Source of the DNA: Spirochaetales bacterium
GTDB lineage: Bacteria > Spirochaetota > Spirochaetia > SPDA01
Reading direction: 5' to 3'
Assembly: GCA_004525155.1 (NCBI GenBank)
Contig: SPDA01000117.1
Coordinates: 1-6,359, forward strand
DNA length: 6,359 bases
Shown here: positions 1 to 5,720 of the stretch, in pieces
Position numbering within the stretch: position 1 is the first letter of the stretch
How the letters are laid out: each line of letters starts with the position of its first letter
Made by a program: the position numbers and the translations under genes
The notes under the pieces: generated by a model
Told to the model about the DNA's origin: nothing
The model's input: only the letters and a program-made list of their open reading frames with translations
Databases searched by the model: none

Positions 1-638
1 AAGGGGCAGCCCCGGGAAAGTTCCCACAGCAGGCCGCCATAGGAAGGAAGGTTAAGGGTCCCGTCCAGAAAGGGGGAGGGCAGAGAATCGAGGTTTTCCA
101 CAAAAGCGGGCTCCGGACTTCTCCCGCTGCCGGTTTTCCAGGAACCGGCGGCTATCACCCCGGCAACCGGAACGGACAATGCGCCGGAAACAGCTTTACC
201 GGCCCGTGAGCCGCCTTCAACCAGAAGAGACAGCAGGGCCGCAAGTGTTTCTTCCGCTTCCCCCCGGAACACGAAATCGAAGAGCCCCGTTTTCAATAGG
301 CCGCGCGGATCTCCCGTGGCTTCCGGCCCGCCTGCAAAAAGAACAAAGTCCGGGCGCCCCCGCTTGAGCGCCTCAGCTGCAAGTCCCGCCGCCAGGTTTA
401 TACCAAGGCCCCTGTTCCACAAAGCGAGAGAAAACCCGACGTAATCCGGATTGTCGGACAGTATCGCTTCCACGCACCCGGAAACATCGTCGGACGCATA
501 GAAATCCCTTAAACAGGGCGTCACCCGATCTCTCAGCAGTGCGGATTTTTTTATCCCTGCTACAAGCATGGCAGCGCCGAGGGGCACAGCCTGGGGGGAA
601 TCTTCGAAGTGTATGGAGACAAGTACCAGTTTTTTCAT
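1..638 (-). CDS. B12-binding domain radical SAM protein, N-terminal part (cut by window edge)
   Basis: Reading down from an ATG at 638 the minus strand stays open for 212 codons to the window edge. Residues 1-30 (MKKLVLVSIHFEDSP..., then PLGAAMLVAGIKK) begin a Rossmann-like cobalamin-binding fold. Residues 66-75 (DYVGFSLALW) and 97-105 (DFVLFAGGP) look like its later strands, followed by FDFVFRGEAEETL at 120-132, a typical run in B12-binding radical SAM proteins. The last visible residues, 203-212 (LLWELSRGCP), match the sequence that normally leads into CxxxCxxC, so C211 should be the first ligand of the SAM [4Fe-4S] cluster; the rest lies outside the window. The cobalamin-ligand DxHxxG motif is absent, as in many members of this superfamily. 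The reaction and substrate are unknown. No Shine-Dalgarno sequence precedes the ATG. The gene diverges from the DUF1295 gene at 756. Family call is firm, function is not. Confidence 0.85.
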   Translation of the reverse strand, partial: MKKLVLVSIHFEDSPQAVPLGAAMLVAGIKKSALLRDRVTPCLRDFYASDDVSGCVEAILSDNPDYVGFSLALWNRGLGINLAAGLAAEALKRGRPDFVLFAGGPEATGDPRGLLKTGLFDFVFRGEAEETLAALLSLLVEGGSRAGKAVSGALSVPVAGVIAAGSWKTGSGRSPEPAFVENLDSLPSPFLDGTLNLPSYGGLLWELSRGCP

Positions 639-667
639 ATAATGCCGGTTGCGGTGTACGCACAGAA

Positions 668-703
668 ATAATAGAGGATAGCGCGGCCGGCGGCAAGTAT
701 CAA
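668..703 (-). promoter_or_regulatory. Candidate promoter(s) of the radical SAM gene
   Basis: On the minus strand two overlapping sigma-70-like pairs each have a 17-base spacer. One is TTGCCG (691-696) with TATTAT (668-673); the other is TTGATA (698-703) with TATCCT (675-680). The first would start transcription near 661 and leave a leader of about 20-25 bases without a Shine-Dalgarno sequence. Both are matches by eye to the consensus and neither is proven. Confidence 0.3.
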
Positions 704-719
704 TTTATCGGATTCTTTC

Positions 720-748
720 TTGATAAAAATTCCTGAATATTCTATTAT
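720..748 (+). promoter_or_regulatory. Candidate promoter giving a leaderless DUF1295 mRNA
   Basis: TTGATA at 720-725 (5 of 6 to the -35 consensus) and TATTAT at 743-748 (5 of 6 to the -10 consensus) are separated by exactly 17 bases. The predicted transcription start falls at about 754-756, on or next to the ATG at 756. The -10 lies in an 8-base tandem duplication (TATTCTAT twice, 738-753), so an alternative -10, TATTCT, exists at 738-743. Confidence 0.45.
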
Positions 749-755
749 TCTATTC

Positions 756-1736
756 ATGAAACAGTTGATTATTTTTTTACTGGCAGTTGCGGCGATATTT
801 TTTATATTCGCATTTATCCTTTTCGGCGGCGGCATGATGCCCGCCCTCAACGCGGCAAACCCCATTGTCACTCTGCTTATACTTACGGCTTCCCTGGTGG
901 TCTGCAGTTTTTTCTTCGGCCTTGTAAGCAAAGACTATTCCTGGGTAGACAGGATGTGGAGTACGGCCCCCATTTTCTATGCCTGGGTATACGCGGTACG
1001 CGGCTGGTTTGACCCGAGGCTCTTTATAGCCGCGGTTATTGTAACCATATGGGGCTTACGGCTTACTTACAACTTCGCCCGCAAAGGCGGGTACACGGGC
1101 ATGGAGGATTACCGCTGGCCGGTGCTCCGGAAAAAAATAAAAAGCCCCATCGCCTGGCAGCTGTTTAATTTCGGGTTTATCTCCCTGTTTCAGATAAGCC
1201 TGTTTCTGCTTTTCACCCTGCCCCTCTACAGGATATTCCTCGAGCCGGGGAAAGCGCCTGCGGCGGGTTTTTACATCACCGCGTTCTTTTACCTGCTTTT
1301 CGTCGTGTTTGAAACGGTAGCGGACCAGCAGCAGTGGAATTTTCATAAAATCAAACAGGCTATCGCCGGCGGTAAACCTTTACCCGGCGGCCTGACACCC
1401 CGGCAGACTGATTATGCAAACGACGCAAAAGACGGCTACTGCCGGTCCGGGTTGTTCCGCCTGTCCAGGCACCCCAATTACTTCGGCGAACTCGCCGTCT
1501 GGTGGACCTTTTATGTGATGGGCTCCCTCCATGCAAGGGATTTTCTGCACTGGAGCCTCATCGGCCCCCTGCTCCTTACACTCGTATTTTTCGGATCCAC
1601 CCGGTTTACCGAGGCGATTACCCTTTCCAAATATCCTTCATACACGGACTTCCAGAAATCGGTGTCCGCGGTCATCCCCTGGTTTCCCCTGCGCAGGGGC
1701 GCGGAAAAAGATGCGGAAATTCAGCCTGCGGAGTAA
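756..1736 (+). CDS. DUF1295 family membrane protein (steroid 5-alpha-reductase / ICMT-like fold)
   Basis: A 326-residue integral membrane protein of the DUF1295 family, related in fold to steroid 5-alpha-reductases and isoprenylcysteine methyltransferases. From the ATG at 756, residues 3-25 form a first hydrophobic helix and 37-58 a second. The family-type block VDRMWS is at 64-69, followed by RLTYNFARKGGY (102-113) and EDYRWP (117-122). ADQQQWNFH at 189-197 precedes the signature RLSRHPNYFGE at 235-245, which in this superfamily forms the cofactor-binding region. Several further helices span 139-158, 171-188, 248-257 and 269-280. Members are annotated as possible NAD(P)H-dependent reductases or methyltransferases; the real substrate, perhaps a lipid, is not known. 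Upstream codons are open to a TTG at 720, but that TTG is part of a probable -35 box, so I prefer ATG 756; ATGs at 834/837 are also possible. There is no Shine-Dalgarno sequence. It is followed three bases later by a small gene, probably cotranscribed. Confidence 0.88.
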   Translation: MKQLIIFLLAVAAIFFIFAFILFGGGMMPALNAANPIVTLLILTASLVVCSFFFGLVSKDYSWVDRMWSTAPIFYAWVYAVRGWFDPRLFIAAVIVTIWGLRLTYNFARKGGYTGMEDYRWPVLRKKIKSPIAWQLFNFGFISLFQISLFLLFTLPLYRIFLEPGKAPAAGFYITAFFYLLFVVFETVADQQQWNFHKIKQAIAGGKPLPGGLTPRQTDYANDAKDGYCRSGLFRLSRHPNYFGELAVWWTFYVMGSLHARDFLHWSLIGPLLLTLVFFGSTRFTEAITLSKYPSYTDFQKSVSAVIPWFPLRRGAEKDAEIQPAE

Positions 1737-1739
1737 AGC

Positions 1740-1946
1740 ATGAACAAACTCGGCCAGTTTACAGTACACGATTCCCGCGGCGGAAGGTATGTAATCGAGG
1801 AGTTCGGAGAACCGGGAGCACAGCCCGGTTCCCGCGTCTATAAGACAGCAGACGGCAAACAGGTGGACATGCTGCACAGGACCAATTTCGTTATCCACGC
1901 GAAAAACCCGAAAACCGGGGAAAACAGGATAGAGGCGCACCGGTAA
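1740..1946 (+). CDS. Small protein of unknown function, 68 residues
   Basis: I do not recognise this family. The protein is soluble and highly polar, without signal peptide, membrane helix or cysteine. It is rich in glycine, asparagine, basic residues and short alternating polar/hydrophobic runs (GQFTVHDSRGGRYVIEEFG, then NFVIHAKNPKTGENRIEAHR at the end), which suggests a small beta-rich fold. The start is well supported: GGAG at 1730-1733 sits six bases before the ATG, inside the last codons of the DUF1295 gene, whose stop is only three bases upstream. This indicates translational coupling and an operon. That context makes it a real gene despite its size, and it may be functionally tied to the DUF1295 protein, though nothing in the sequence shows how. 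A hairpin overlaps its stop codon. Confidence 0.72.
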   Translation: MNKLGQFTVHDSRGGRYVIEEFGEPGAQPGSRVYKTADGKQVDMLHRTNFVIHAKNPKTGENRIEAHR

Positions 1947-1961
1947 GGGCTTCCCTGTACC
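1942..1961 (+). other. Hairpin at the 3' end of the DUF1295 operon, no U-tract
   Basis: GGTAAGGG (1942-1949) pairs with CCCTgTACC (1953-1961) through eight base pairs with one bulged G and a three-base loop. It overlaps the TAA stop of the 68-residue gene. A second, weaker stem CTGCC/GGCAG follows at 1962-1979. Neither is followed by a run of T, so this is not a standard intrinsic terminator; it could protect a 3' end or be chance. Confidence 0.25.
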
Positions 1962-2006
1962 CTGCCCGCGTTCAGGCAGATATGTAACTGTGTTATTACC
2001 TCCTTC

Positions 2007-2029
2007 AAAATTTCTGAAAGTGAAATTTT
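2007..2029. promoter_or_regulatory. AT-rich inverted repeat, possible operator upstream of the ZIP gene
   Basis: AAAATTTC (2007-2014) and GAAATTTT (2022-2029) are perfect 8-base inverted arms around a 7-base centre. CTT (2003-2005) and AAG (2032-2034) extend the symmetry across a small internal loop. It lies about 85 bases before the ZIP start in the 167-base gap. No T-run follows on either strand, so an operator is more likely than a terminator. It does not match the Fur, Zur or MntR box consensus that I know, and no regulator can be named. Confidence 0.3.
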
Positions 2030-2062
2030 ATAAGCCTCATATGCTTCTCAAATAAATTAAAC

Positions 2063-2090
2063 TTTGCAATAATTACAGAACCTCTATTTT
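2063..2090 (+). promoter_or_regulatory. Weak candidate promoter of the ZIP-decarboxylase unit
   Basis: TTTGCA (2063-2068) and TATTTT (2085-2090) are 16 bases apart and each match the sigma-70 consensus at about four of six positions. The position, some 17-24 bases upstream of the Shine-Dalgarno sequence GGGAG (2103-2107), is reasonable, but the match is poor and an AT-rich gap throws up such pairs often. Confidence 0.2.
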
Positions 2091-2113
2091 ATCCTGATTA
2101 CCGGGAGAAGCCG

Positions 2114-2929
2114 ATGACCGGAGAAGCCCTTTCCAGATTCAACCCTGTGCTTGCCGCATTCTTTGCAACCCTGTTCACCTGGGGGGTGACGGCCCTTGGC
2201 GCCGGTCTTGTTTTCTTTTTTAAAAACATGAACAGGAAACTCCTGGACCTCATGCTCGGTTTTGCGGCGGGGGTCATGACAGCGGCAAGTTTCTGGTCCC
2301 TTCTGCTGCCGTCCATCGACCTGGCTCAAGACATGGGGATGATCAAGTGGCTGCCGCCTCTTATCGGGTTCCTCGCCGGCGGTGTATTTTTGCGGCTCGC
2401 CGACAGGATACTTCCTCACCTGCATCTGGGCCTGGAAAAAACCGACGCCGAGGGGCCTCCAACCACGTGGAAAAAAAGCATCCTCCTGGTGATGGCCATT
2501 ACCCTGCACAACATTCCGGAGGGACTCGCCGTGGGAGTGGCCTTCGGCGCGGTGGGCGCGGGTATTCCGTCAGCCTCCATGGCCGCCGCCGTGGCGCTGG
2601 CGGTCGGTATCGGCTTGCAGAATTTTCCGGAAGGTGCGGCCGTGTCCGTACCGCTGCGCAGGGAGGGCATGTCCCGCTTCAAGGCCTTCGCCTTCGGCCA
2701 GGCCTCCGGCCTGGTGGAGCCCATAGCAGGGGTGCTGGGAGCCCTTCTGGTCACCTCCATACGGCCGGTGCTGCCCTTCGCCCTGGCTTTCGCAGCCGGC
2801 GCCATGATCTACGTGGTAGTTGAGGAAGTTATTCCGGAATCCCAGAACTCGGGCAACAGCGACATCGCTACCATCGGCGCCATGGTCGGGTTCGCAGTCA
2901 TGATGACCCTGGACGTGGCTCTCAGCTAG
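2114..2929 (+). CDS. ZIP family metal transporter (GufA/ZupT type)
   Basis: A 271-residue inner-membrane transporter of the ZIP family, which moves Zn2+, Fe2+ or other divalent metals into the cytoplasm. The length is usual for bacterial GufA-like members. Eight hydrophobic segments can be traced, roughly 11-36, 45-65, 78-97, 122-147, 153-178, 190-214, 216-236 and 249-270. The two hallmark metal-site motifs are intact: HNIPEG at 132-137 (H132, N133, E136) and QNFPEG at 169-174 (Q169, N170, E173). E202 in GLVEP matches the glutamate usual in the next helix. A loop with histidines (PHLHLG, 101-106) lies between helices 3 and 4, where ZIP proteins often carry metal-binding residues. GGGAG at 2103-2107, six bases before the ATG, fixes the start. 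The decarboxylase gene follows 45 bases later on the same strand and is probably cotranscribed. Metal preference cannot be decided from sequence. Confidence 0.93.
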   Translation: MTGEALSRFNPVLAAFFATLFTWGVTALGAGLVFFFKNMNRKLLDLMLGFAAGVMTAASFWSLLLPSIDLAQDMGMIKWLPPLIGFLAGGVFLRLADRILPHLHLGLEKTDAEGPPTTWKKSILLVMAITLHNIPEGLAVGVAFGAVGAGIPSASMAAAVALAVGIGLQNFPEGAAVSVPLRREGMSRFKAFAFGQASGLVEPIAGVLGALLVTSIRPVLPFALAFAAGAMIYVVVEEVIPESQNSGNSDIATIGAMVGFAVMMTLDVALS

Positions 2930-2974
2930 CGGCGCTGTATTTTTCCAAATAATCGATAAAAAAAAGGAACCCTG

Positions 2975-4432
2975 ATGACAATCGACGAATTCAAAACCTA
3001 CGGCCATAAAATAGTTGACTGGATTGCGGAGTTTTACGAGACCATCGAGGAGCGGCCGGTCATGTCGCAGGTTATGCCTGGGGAAGTGAAAACCCGGCTG
3101 CCTTCAGCCGCTCCGGAAACGCCGGAATCCATGGACAGGATTCTTGCAGATTTCGACAGCATCATCCTGCCGGGAATAACCCACTGGCAGCATCCCTCCT
3201 TCTTCGCCTATTTCCCCGCTAACGGCAGTTTTCCTTCACTGCTGGCGGAAATGCTCACCGCCGCCCTGGGCGCGCAGTGCATGATATGGCAGACATCGCC
3301 CGCGGCCGCCGAGCTGGAGGAAGTTGTGATGGAGTGGCTTAAAAAAGGGCTGGGCCTGCCGGATGCCTTTACCGGTGTCCTGCAGGACACAGCCTCAACC
3401 GCGACCCTCTGCGCCCTTGTTTCCGCCAGGGAAAAGGCCACGGGCTTCGCAGGTAACGAGAAGGGCGCGGCCGCTGCCGGAAAAGCAGCCGGCACGCTCA
3501 GGGTTTACACCTCAGCCGAGTCCCACTCCTCCGTGGAAAAAGGCGCCAAGATAGCCGGCTTCGGAAGAGAGAATGTGATTAAAATTCCGGTGGACGGCAA
3601 TTTCGCCATGATTCCCGATAAGCTTGAAGAAATCTTGAAGCGCGATCTGGCAGCCGGTTATAAACCCGCCTGTATCGTGGCAGCCCTGGGTTCCACGTCC
3701 TCCCTGGCTTTGGATCCCCTGGGACCGGTGGGCCGGATTGCAGAACGCTTCGGCCTCTGGTTTCATGTGGACGCAGCCATGGCGGGTTCCGCAGCCCTGC
3801 TCCCGGAAAAACGCCGCATTCTCGAAGGCGTAGAATACGCGGACTCCTTCGTATTCAATCCCCACAAGTGGCTCTTCACCAATTTCGACTGTTCCGCCTA
3901 CTTCGTAAAAGACCCGGCCCATCTTATCAACACTTTTTCCATTACCCCGGAATATCTTAAAACCTCGGTGGACGGAGAGGTTAAAAATTACCGTGACTGG
4001 GGCGTACAGCTCGGCAGGCGTTTCAGGGCGCTCAAACTCTGGTTTGTCCTACGGTCCTTCGGGCTGGAAGGCCTGCGGGAAAAACTGCGGGCCCACATTG
4101 CGCAGGCTGAACAATTCACAGCCTGGCTCAGGGAGGACGGCCGTTTCGAAATCCTGGCGCCTGTAAACCTCAACCTTGTATGTTTCAGATATATTCCGCG
4201 GAGCGGGCAAAGCCCGCGGACGCCTGACTCCCCCGGTGTTCCGTCCGAAGCGGAACTTGAAACCATTAACAAAAAACTGCTGGACAGGGTGAACGGTACT
4301 GGGAAGGTTTTTCTTACCCATACAAAACTGAATGGAAAATTCACTCTCCGCATGTGCATAGGCCAGACGAACACGGAGGAAAGACACGTTCGGCAGGCAT
4401 GGGAGCTTCTCCGCGATTATGCGGGGTCCTGA
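2975..4432 (+). CDS. Aromatic-L-amino-acid decarboxylase family protein (group II, PLP-dependent)
   Basis: A 485-residue cytosolic fold-type I enzyme expected to remove the carboxylate of an aromatic (or related) L-amino acid, giving an amine and CO2. It is collinear with DOPA/tyrosine/tryptophan decarboxylases: the N-terminal swap segment (1-80, with HPSFFAYFP at 73-81), SPAAAELEEVVMEWL (108-122), PLP-stacking H184 in AESHSS, pyridine-nitrogen-binding D266 in HVDAAMAG, and the Schiff-base lysine K298 in NPHKW. The catalytic-loop tyrosine that separates decarboxylases from aldehyde synthases appears to be kept (Y339 in NYRDW, before QLGRRFRALKLWFV). M269 replaces the tyrosine found in animal enzymes. 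The tail FLTHTKLNGKFTLRMCIGQ is typical of bacterial members. A proline-rich insert at about 408-427 is encoded partly by a GC-rich hairpin. AAGGA (2964-2968) sits six bases before the ATG. The 3' end overlaps the convergent MFS gene by 16 bases. The substrate is not determined. Confidence 0.92.
   Translation: MTIDEFKTYGHKIVDWIAEFYETIEERPVMSQVMPGEVKTRLPSAAPETPESMDRILADFDSIILPGITHWQHPSFFAYFPANGSFPSLLAEMLTAALGAQCMIWQTSPAAAELEEVVMEWLKKGLGLPDAFTGVLQDTASTATLCALVSAREKATGFAGNEKGAAAAGKAAGTLRVYTSAESHSSVEKGAKIAGFGRENVIKIPVDGNFAMIPDKLEEILKRDLAAGYKPACIVAALGSTSSLALDPLGPVGRIAERFGLWFHVDAAMAGSAALLPEKRRILEGVEYADSFVFNPHKWLFTNFDCSAYFVKDPAHLINTFSITPEYLKTSVDGEVKNYRDWGVQLGRRFRALKLWFVLRSFGLEGLREKLRAHIAQAEQFTAWLREDGRFEILAPVNLNLVCFRYIPRSGQSPRTPDSPGVPSEAELETINKKLLDRVNGTGKVFLTHTKLNGKFTLRMCIGQTNTEERHVRQAWELLRDYAGS
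4195..4220. repeat. GC-rich palindrome inside the decarboxylase gene
   Basis: GCGGGC (4203-4208) and GCCCGC (4212-4217) form a perfect six-base stem closed by an AAA loop. TCC (4195-4197) and GGA (4218-4220) can extend it past a five-base bulge. It codes for part of the poorly conserved proline-rich linker (about residues 408-416). It could be a small palindromic insertion tolerated in a surface loop, or just the outcome of GC-rich coding. Confidence 0.35.
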
Positions 4433-5637
4433 GCCGGGGCCCTTTCCGGCGGCGCCTTGTCCCACCGTTTTCTGGTGACGTTGAGTATAAGGGTAGTTCC
4501 CACGAGCAAAACATTCATGCCGAGAAAAGCGAAAAAACCGGCATAGATACCGTAACCGCCTGCAATACCCGCAACGATAAAGGGAGAAACAAACTGGGCG
4601 ACCCCGGCCGCGCTGGAGACAACGCCTAAAGCCCTTCCGGTCTTGTACACTCGGCCGGCAAGGGACATGACAAAGGGATATACCGCCGATATCCCCAAAC
4701 CGCAAAGGAATACGGAAATCCTCGCGGCAGCGCCGTTTCTCATGAGCAGCAGGCTTCCGATGCCTGCAAGGCTTACGATGGACAGGGCCAGAAGCATTCG
4801 CCGTGGTTTCGTGCCCTTGTAAAAAAATGAAAAAATCAGCCGGCCTGTCAGGAGACCAATCCACTGGAAGGAAACCACCCGGGCCGCTTTTTCCGCCGGT
4901 TCGCCCAAAAAGCTGAAAAAGTATTCCGAGGACCAGCCGGACACACCCATTTCCATGCCCACGGAAAAAAATATGAGAATGCTCAGCAGGACGAGAAGAA
5001 AAGGTTTTCCGGACATGGGCCGGGACAAAGAGTCCTCACTCTCCCTTTCCATAAGGGTAAAGCGGACAAAACCGAAGAGGACAGCCACTGCCATGAAGAA
5101 GCACGCGGTTATGGTGAAAACCAAAAATCCGCCGGATTGCCTCTTCATAAGCGATGAAACCATAAAAGGGCCGAAGAAGGCTCCGGCGCAGAAAGCCGCG
5201 TGCATGAAATTCATCTTTTTGGACGAACCCGGTTTTTCCAGCAATACCACGGCATAATTCGTAACCACTTCCCCTGCTCCCTGTCCCAGGCCCACACCCA
5301 GGTTGAGGACGAGGTTGAACCAGGGTGAAGGAAACCTCGCAAAGAGAATCAGGCAGGCGGACTGGAATACCAGCCCGCCCAGCATCAGCGCCTTCGGGCC
5401 CAGCCTGTGGATAACGAGGCCGGATATAAGGGTGGACAAAAAGTATCCGATTGAGTAGGCGGCTAAAACGGCGCCTGTCATGCCGTAGCTCCAGTCGAAT
5501 TCCCGGATAAGCTTCGGTATTGACGAGCCCAGAATGGTCATGCTCACGCCGAAAAAGAAAAAATTGACAAGCAGCATTATATAAAGACGGCCGGATGAAT
5601 GCTGGTCGGGCATGAAGGTACTATACAGAATAGCCAT
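4417..5637 (-). CDS. MFS transporter, FucP/sugar-permease-like
   Basis: A 406-residue Major Facilitator Superfamily protein, usual in length, with about twelve hydrophobic segments in two halves split by a charged loop near 195-212 (MERESEDSLSRP). The loop between helices 2 and 3 reads GLVIHRLGPK (73-82), a degenerate MFS motif A in which histidine takes the place of the usual aspartate. NFMHAAFCAGAFFGP (143-157) in helix 5, EMGVSGWSSEYFF (229-241) in helix 7 and GLGISAVYPFVMSLAGR (313-329) in helix 10 recall the FucP-like sugar:proton symporters and related permeases. The substrate is unknown; uptake and efflux are both possible. Two starts compete: ATG 5637 and ATG 5613 (residue 9). Neither has a Shine-Dalgarno sequence, but a -10-like TATAGT ends six bases before 5613, which favours the shorter 398-residue form. 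The stop lies inside the end of the convergent decarboxylase gene. The gene diverges from the ferritin-like gene. Confidence 0.9.
   Translation of the reverse strand: MAILYSTFMPDQHSSGRLYIMLLVNFFFFGVSMTILGSSIPKLIREFDWSYGMTGAVLAAYSIGYFLSTLISGLVIHRLGPKALMLGGLVFQSACLILFARFPSPWFNLVLNLGVGLGQGAGEVVTNYAVVLLEKPGSSKKMNFMHAAFCAGAFFGPFMVSSLMKRQSGGFLVFTITACFFMAVAVLFGFVRFTLMERESEDSLSRPMSGKPFLLVLLSILIFFSVGMEMGVSGWSSEYFFSFLGEPAEKAARVVSFQWIGLLTGRLIFSFFYKGTKPRRMLLALSIVSLAGIGSLLLMRNGAAARISVFLCGLGISAVYPFVMSLAGRVYKTGRALGVVSSAAGVAQFVSPFIVAGIAGGYGIYAGFFAFLGMNVLLVGTTLILNVTRKRWDKAPPERAPAQDPA
4433..4450 (+). other. Hairpin directly after the decarboxylase stop codon, no U-tract
   Basis: GCCGG (4433-4437) pairs with CCGGC (4446-4450), extendable by two G-U pairs, starting one base after the TGA stop. 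No T-run follows. It lies within the coding sequence of the convergent MFS gene, so it may only reflect GC-rich codons there. Any termination of the decarboxylase transcript at this point would need a factor such as Rho. Confidence 0.15.
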
Positions 5638-5648
5638 GGATCACGCAA
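5620..5648 (-). promoter_or_regulatory. Candidate promoter of the MFS gene, leaderless if ATG 5613 is used
   Basis: On the minus strand TTGCGT (5643-5648) and TATAGT (5620-5625, 5 of 6 to the -10 consensus) are 17 bases apart. The -10 lies inside the longer reading from ATG 5637, and only six bases separate it from ATG 5613. Transcription would therefore start at or within a base or two of 5613, and the upstream ATG would not be in the mRNA. The -35 is weak (TTG only). Confidence 0.35.
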
Positions 5649-5662
5649 TCACGGAACACGTA

Positions 5663-5691
5663 TTGAAAGATTCGGCATTATTACATAATCT
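5663..5691 (+). promoter_or_regulatory. Candidate promoter with overlapping palindrome, ferritin-like gene
   Basis: TTGAAA (5663-5668) matches the -35 consensus at five of six positions. CATAAT (5684-5689) matches the -10 at five of six, but the spacer is only 15 bases. The -10 is covered by a palindrome, ATTAT-TAC-ATAAT (5677-5689), inside a wider pair AGATT (5668-5672) / AATCT (5687-5691). A repressor bound there would block the promoter. The palindrome does not fit the PerR or Fur consensus. Confidence 0.3.
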
Positions 5692-5720
5692 ATGGGTATC
5701 AACTTACGAGGGGAGTTCCC

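Noticed and set aside
635..931. 98-codon minus-strand frame opposite the start of the DUF1295 gene
   Set aside because: No family resemblance, and it overlaps both the divergent promoter region and a recognised gene.
1998..2005. ACCTCCTT, identical to the anti-Shine-Dalgarno core of 16S rRNA (or an AAGGAGGT SD on the minus strand)
   Set aside because: No start codon lies at a suitable distance on the minus strand, the flanks do not resemble 16S rRNA, and pairing with the ZIP gene SD (GGGAG) is only about four bases.
2347..2823. Open frames on both strands inside the ZIP gene (158 codons plus, 129 codons minus)
   Set aside because: The ZIP frame has intact family motifs and a good SD; the alternatives are low-complexity, rich in R, G and A, and have no start signal.
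2975..4432. Decarboxylase as an aromatic aldehyde synthase
   Set aside because: The catalytic-loop tyrosine (Y339 by my alignment) and the PLP-stacking histidine (H184) are both kept, whereas aldehyde synthases replace one of them.
4049..4864. Long minus-strand open frame (271 codons) across the end of the decarboxylase and the MFS gene
   Set aside because: It is an out-of-frame shadow of two well-supported genes; its translation is arginine- and cysteine-rich with no domain, and GC-rich coding DNA commonly leaves such frames open.
2975..5637. Decarboxylase and MFS gene as an amino acid/amine antiport operon
   Set aside because: The genes are convergent, not cotranscribed, and the MFS protein looks more like FucP-type sugar permeases than the APC-family antiporters usually paired with decarboxylases.
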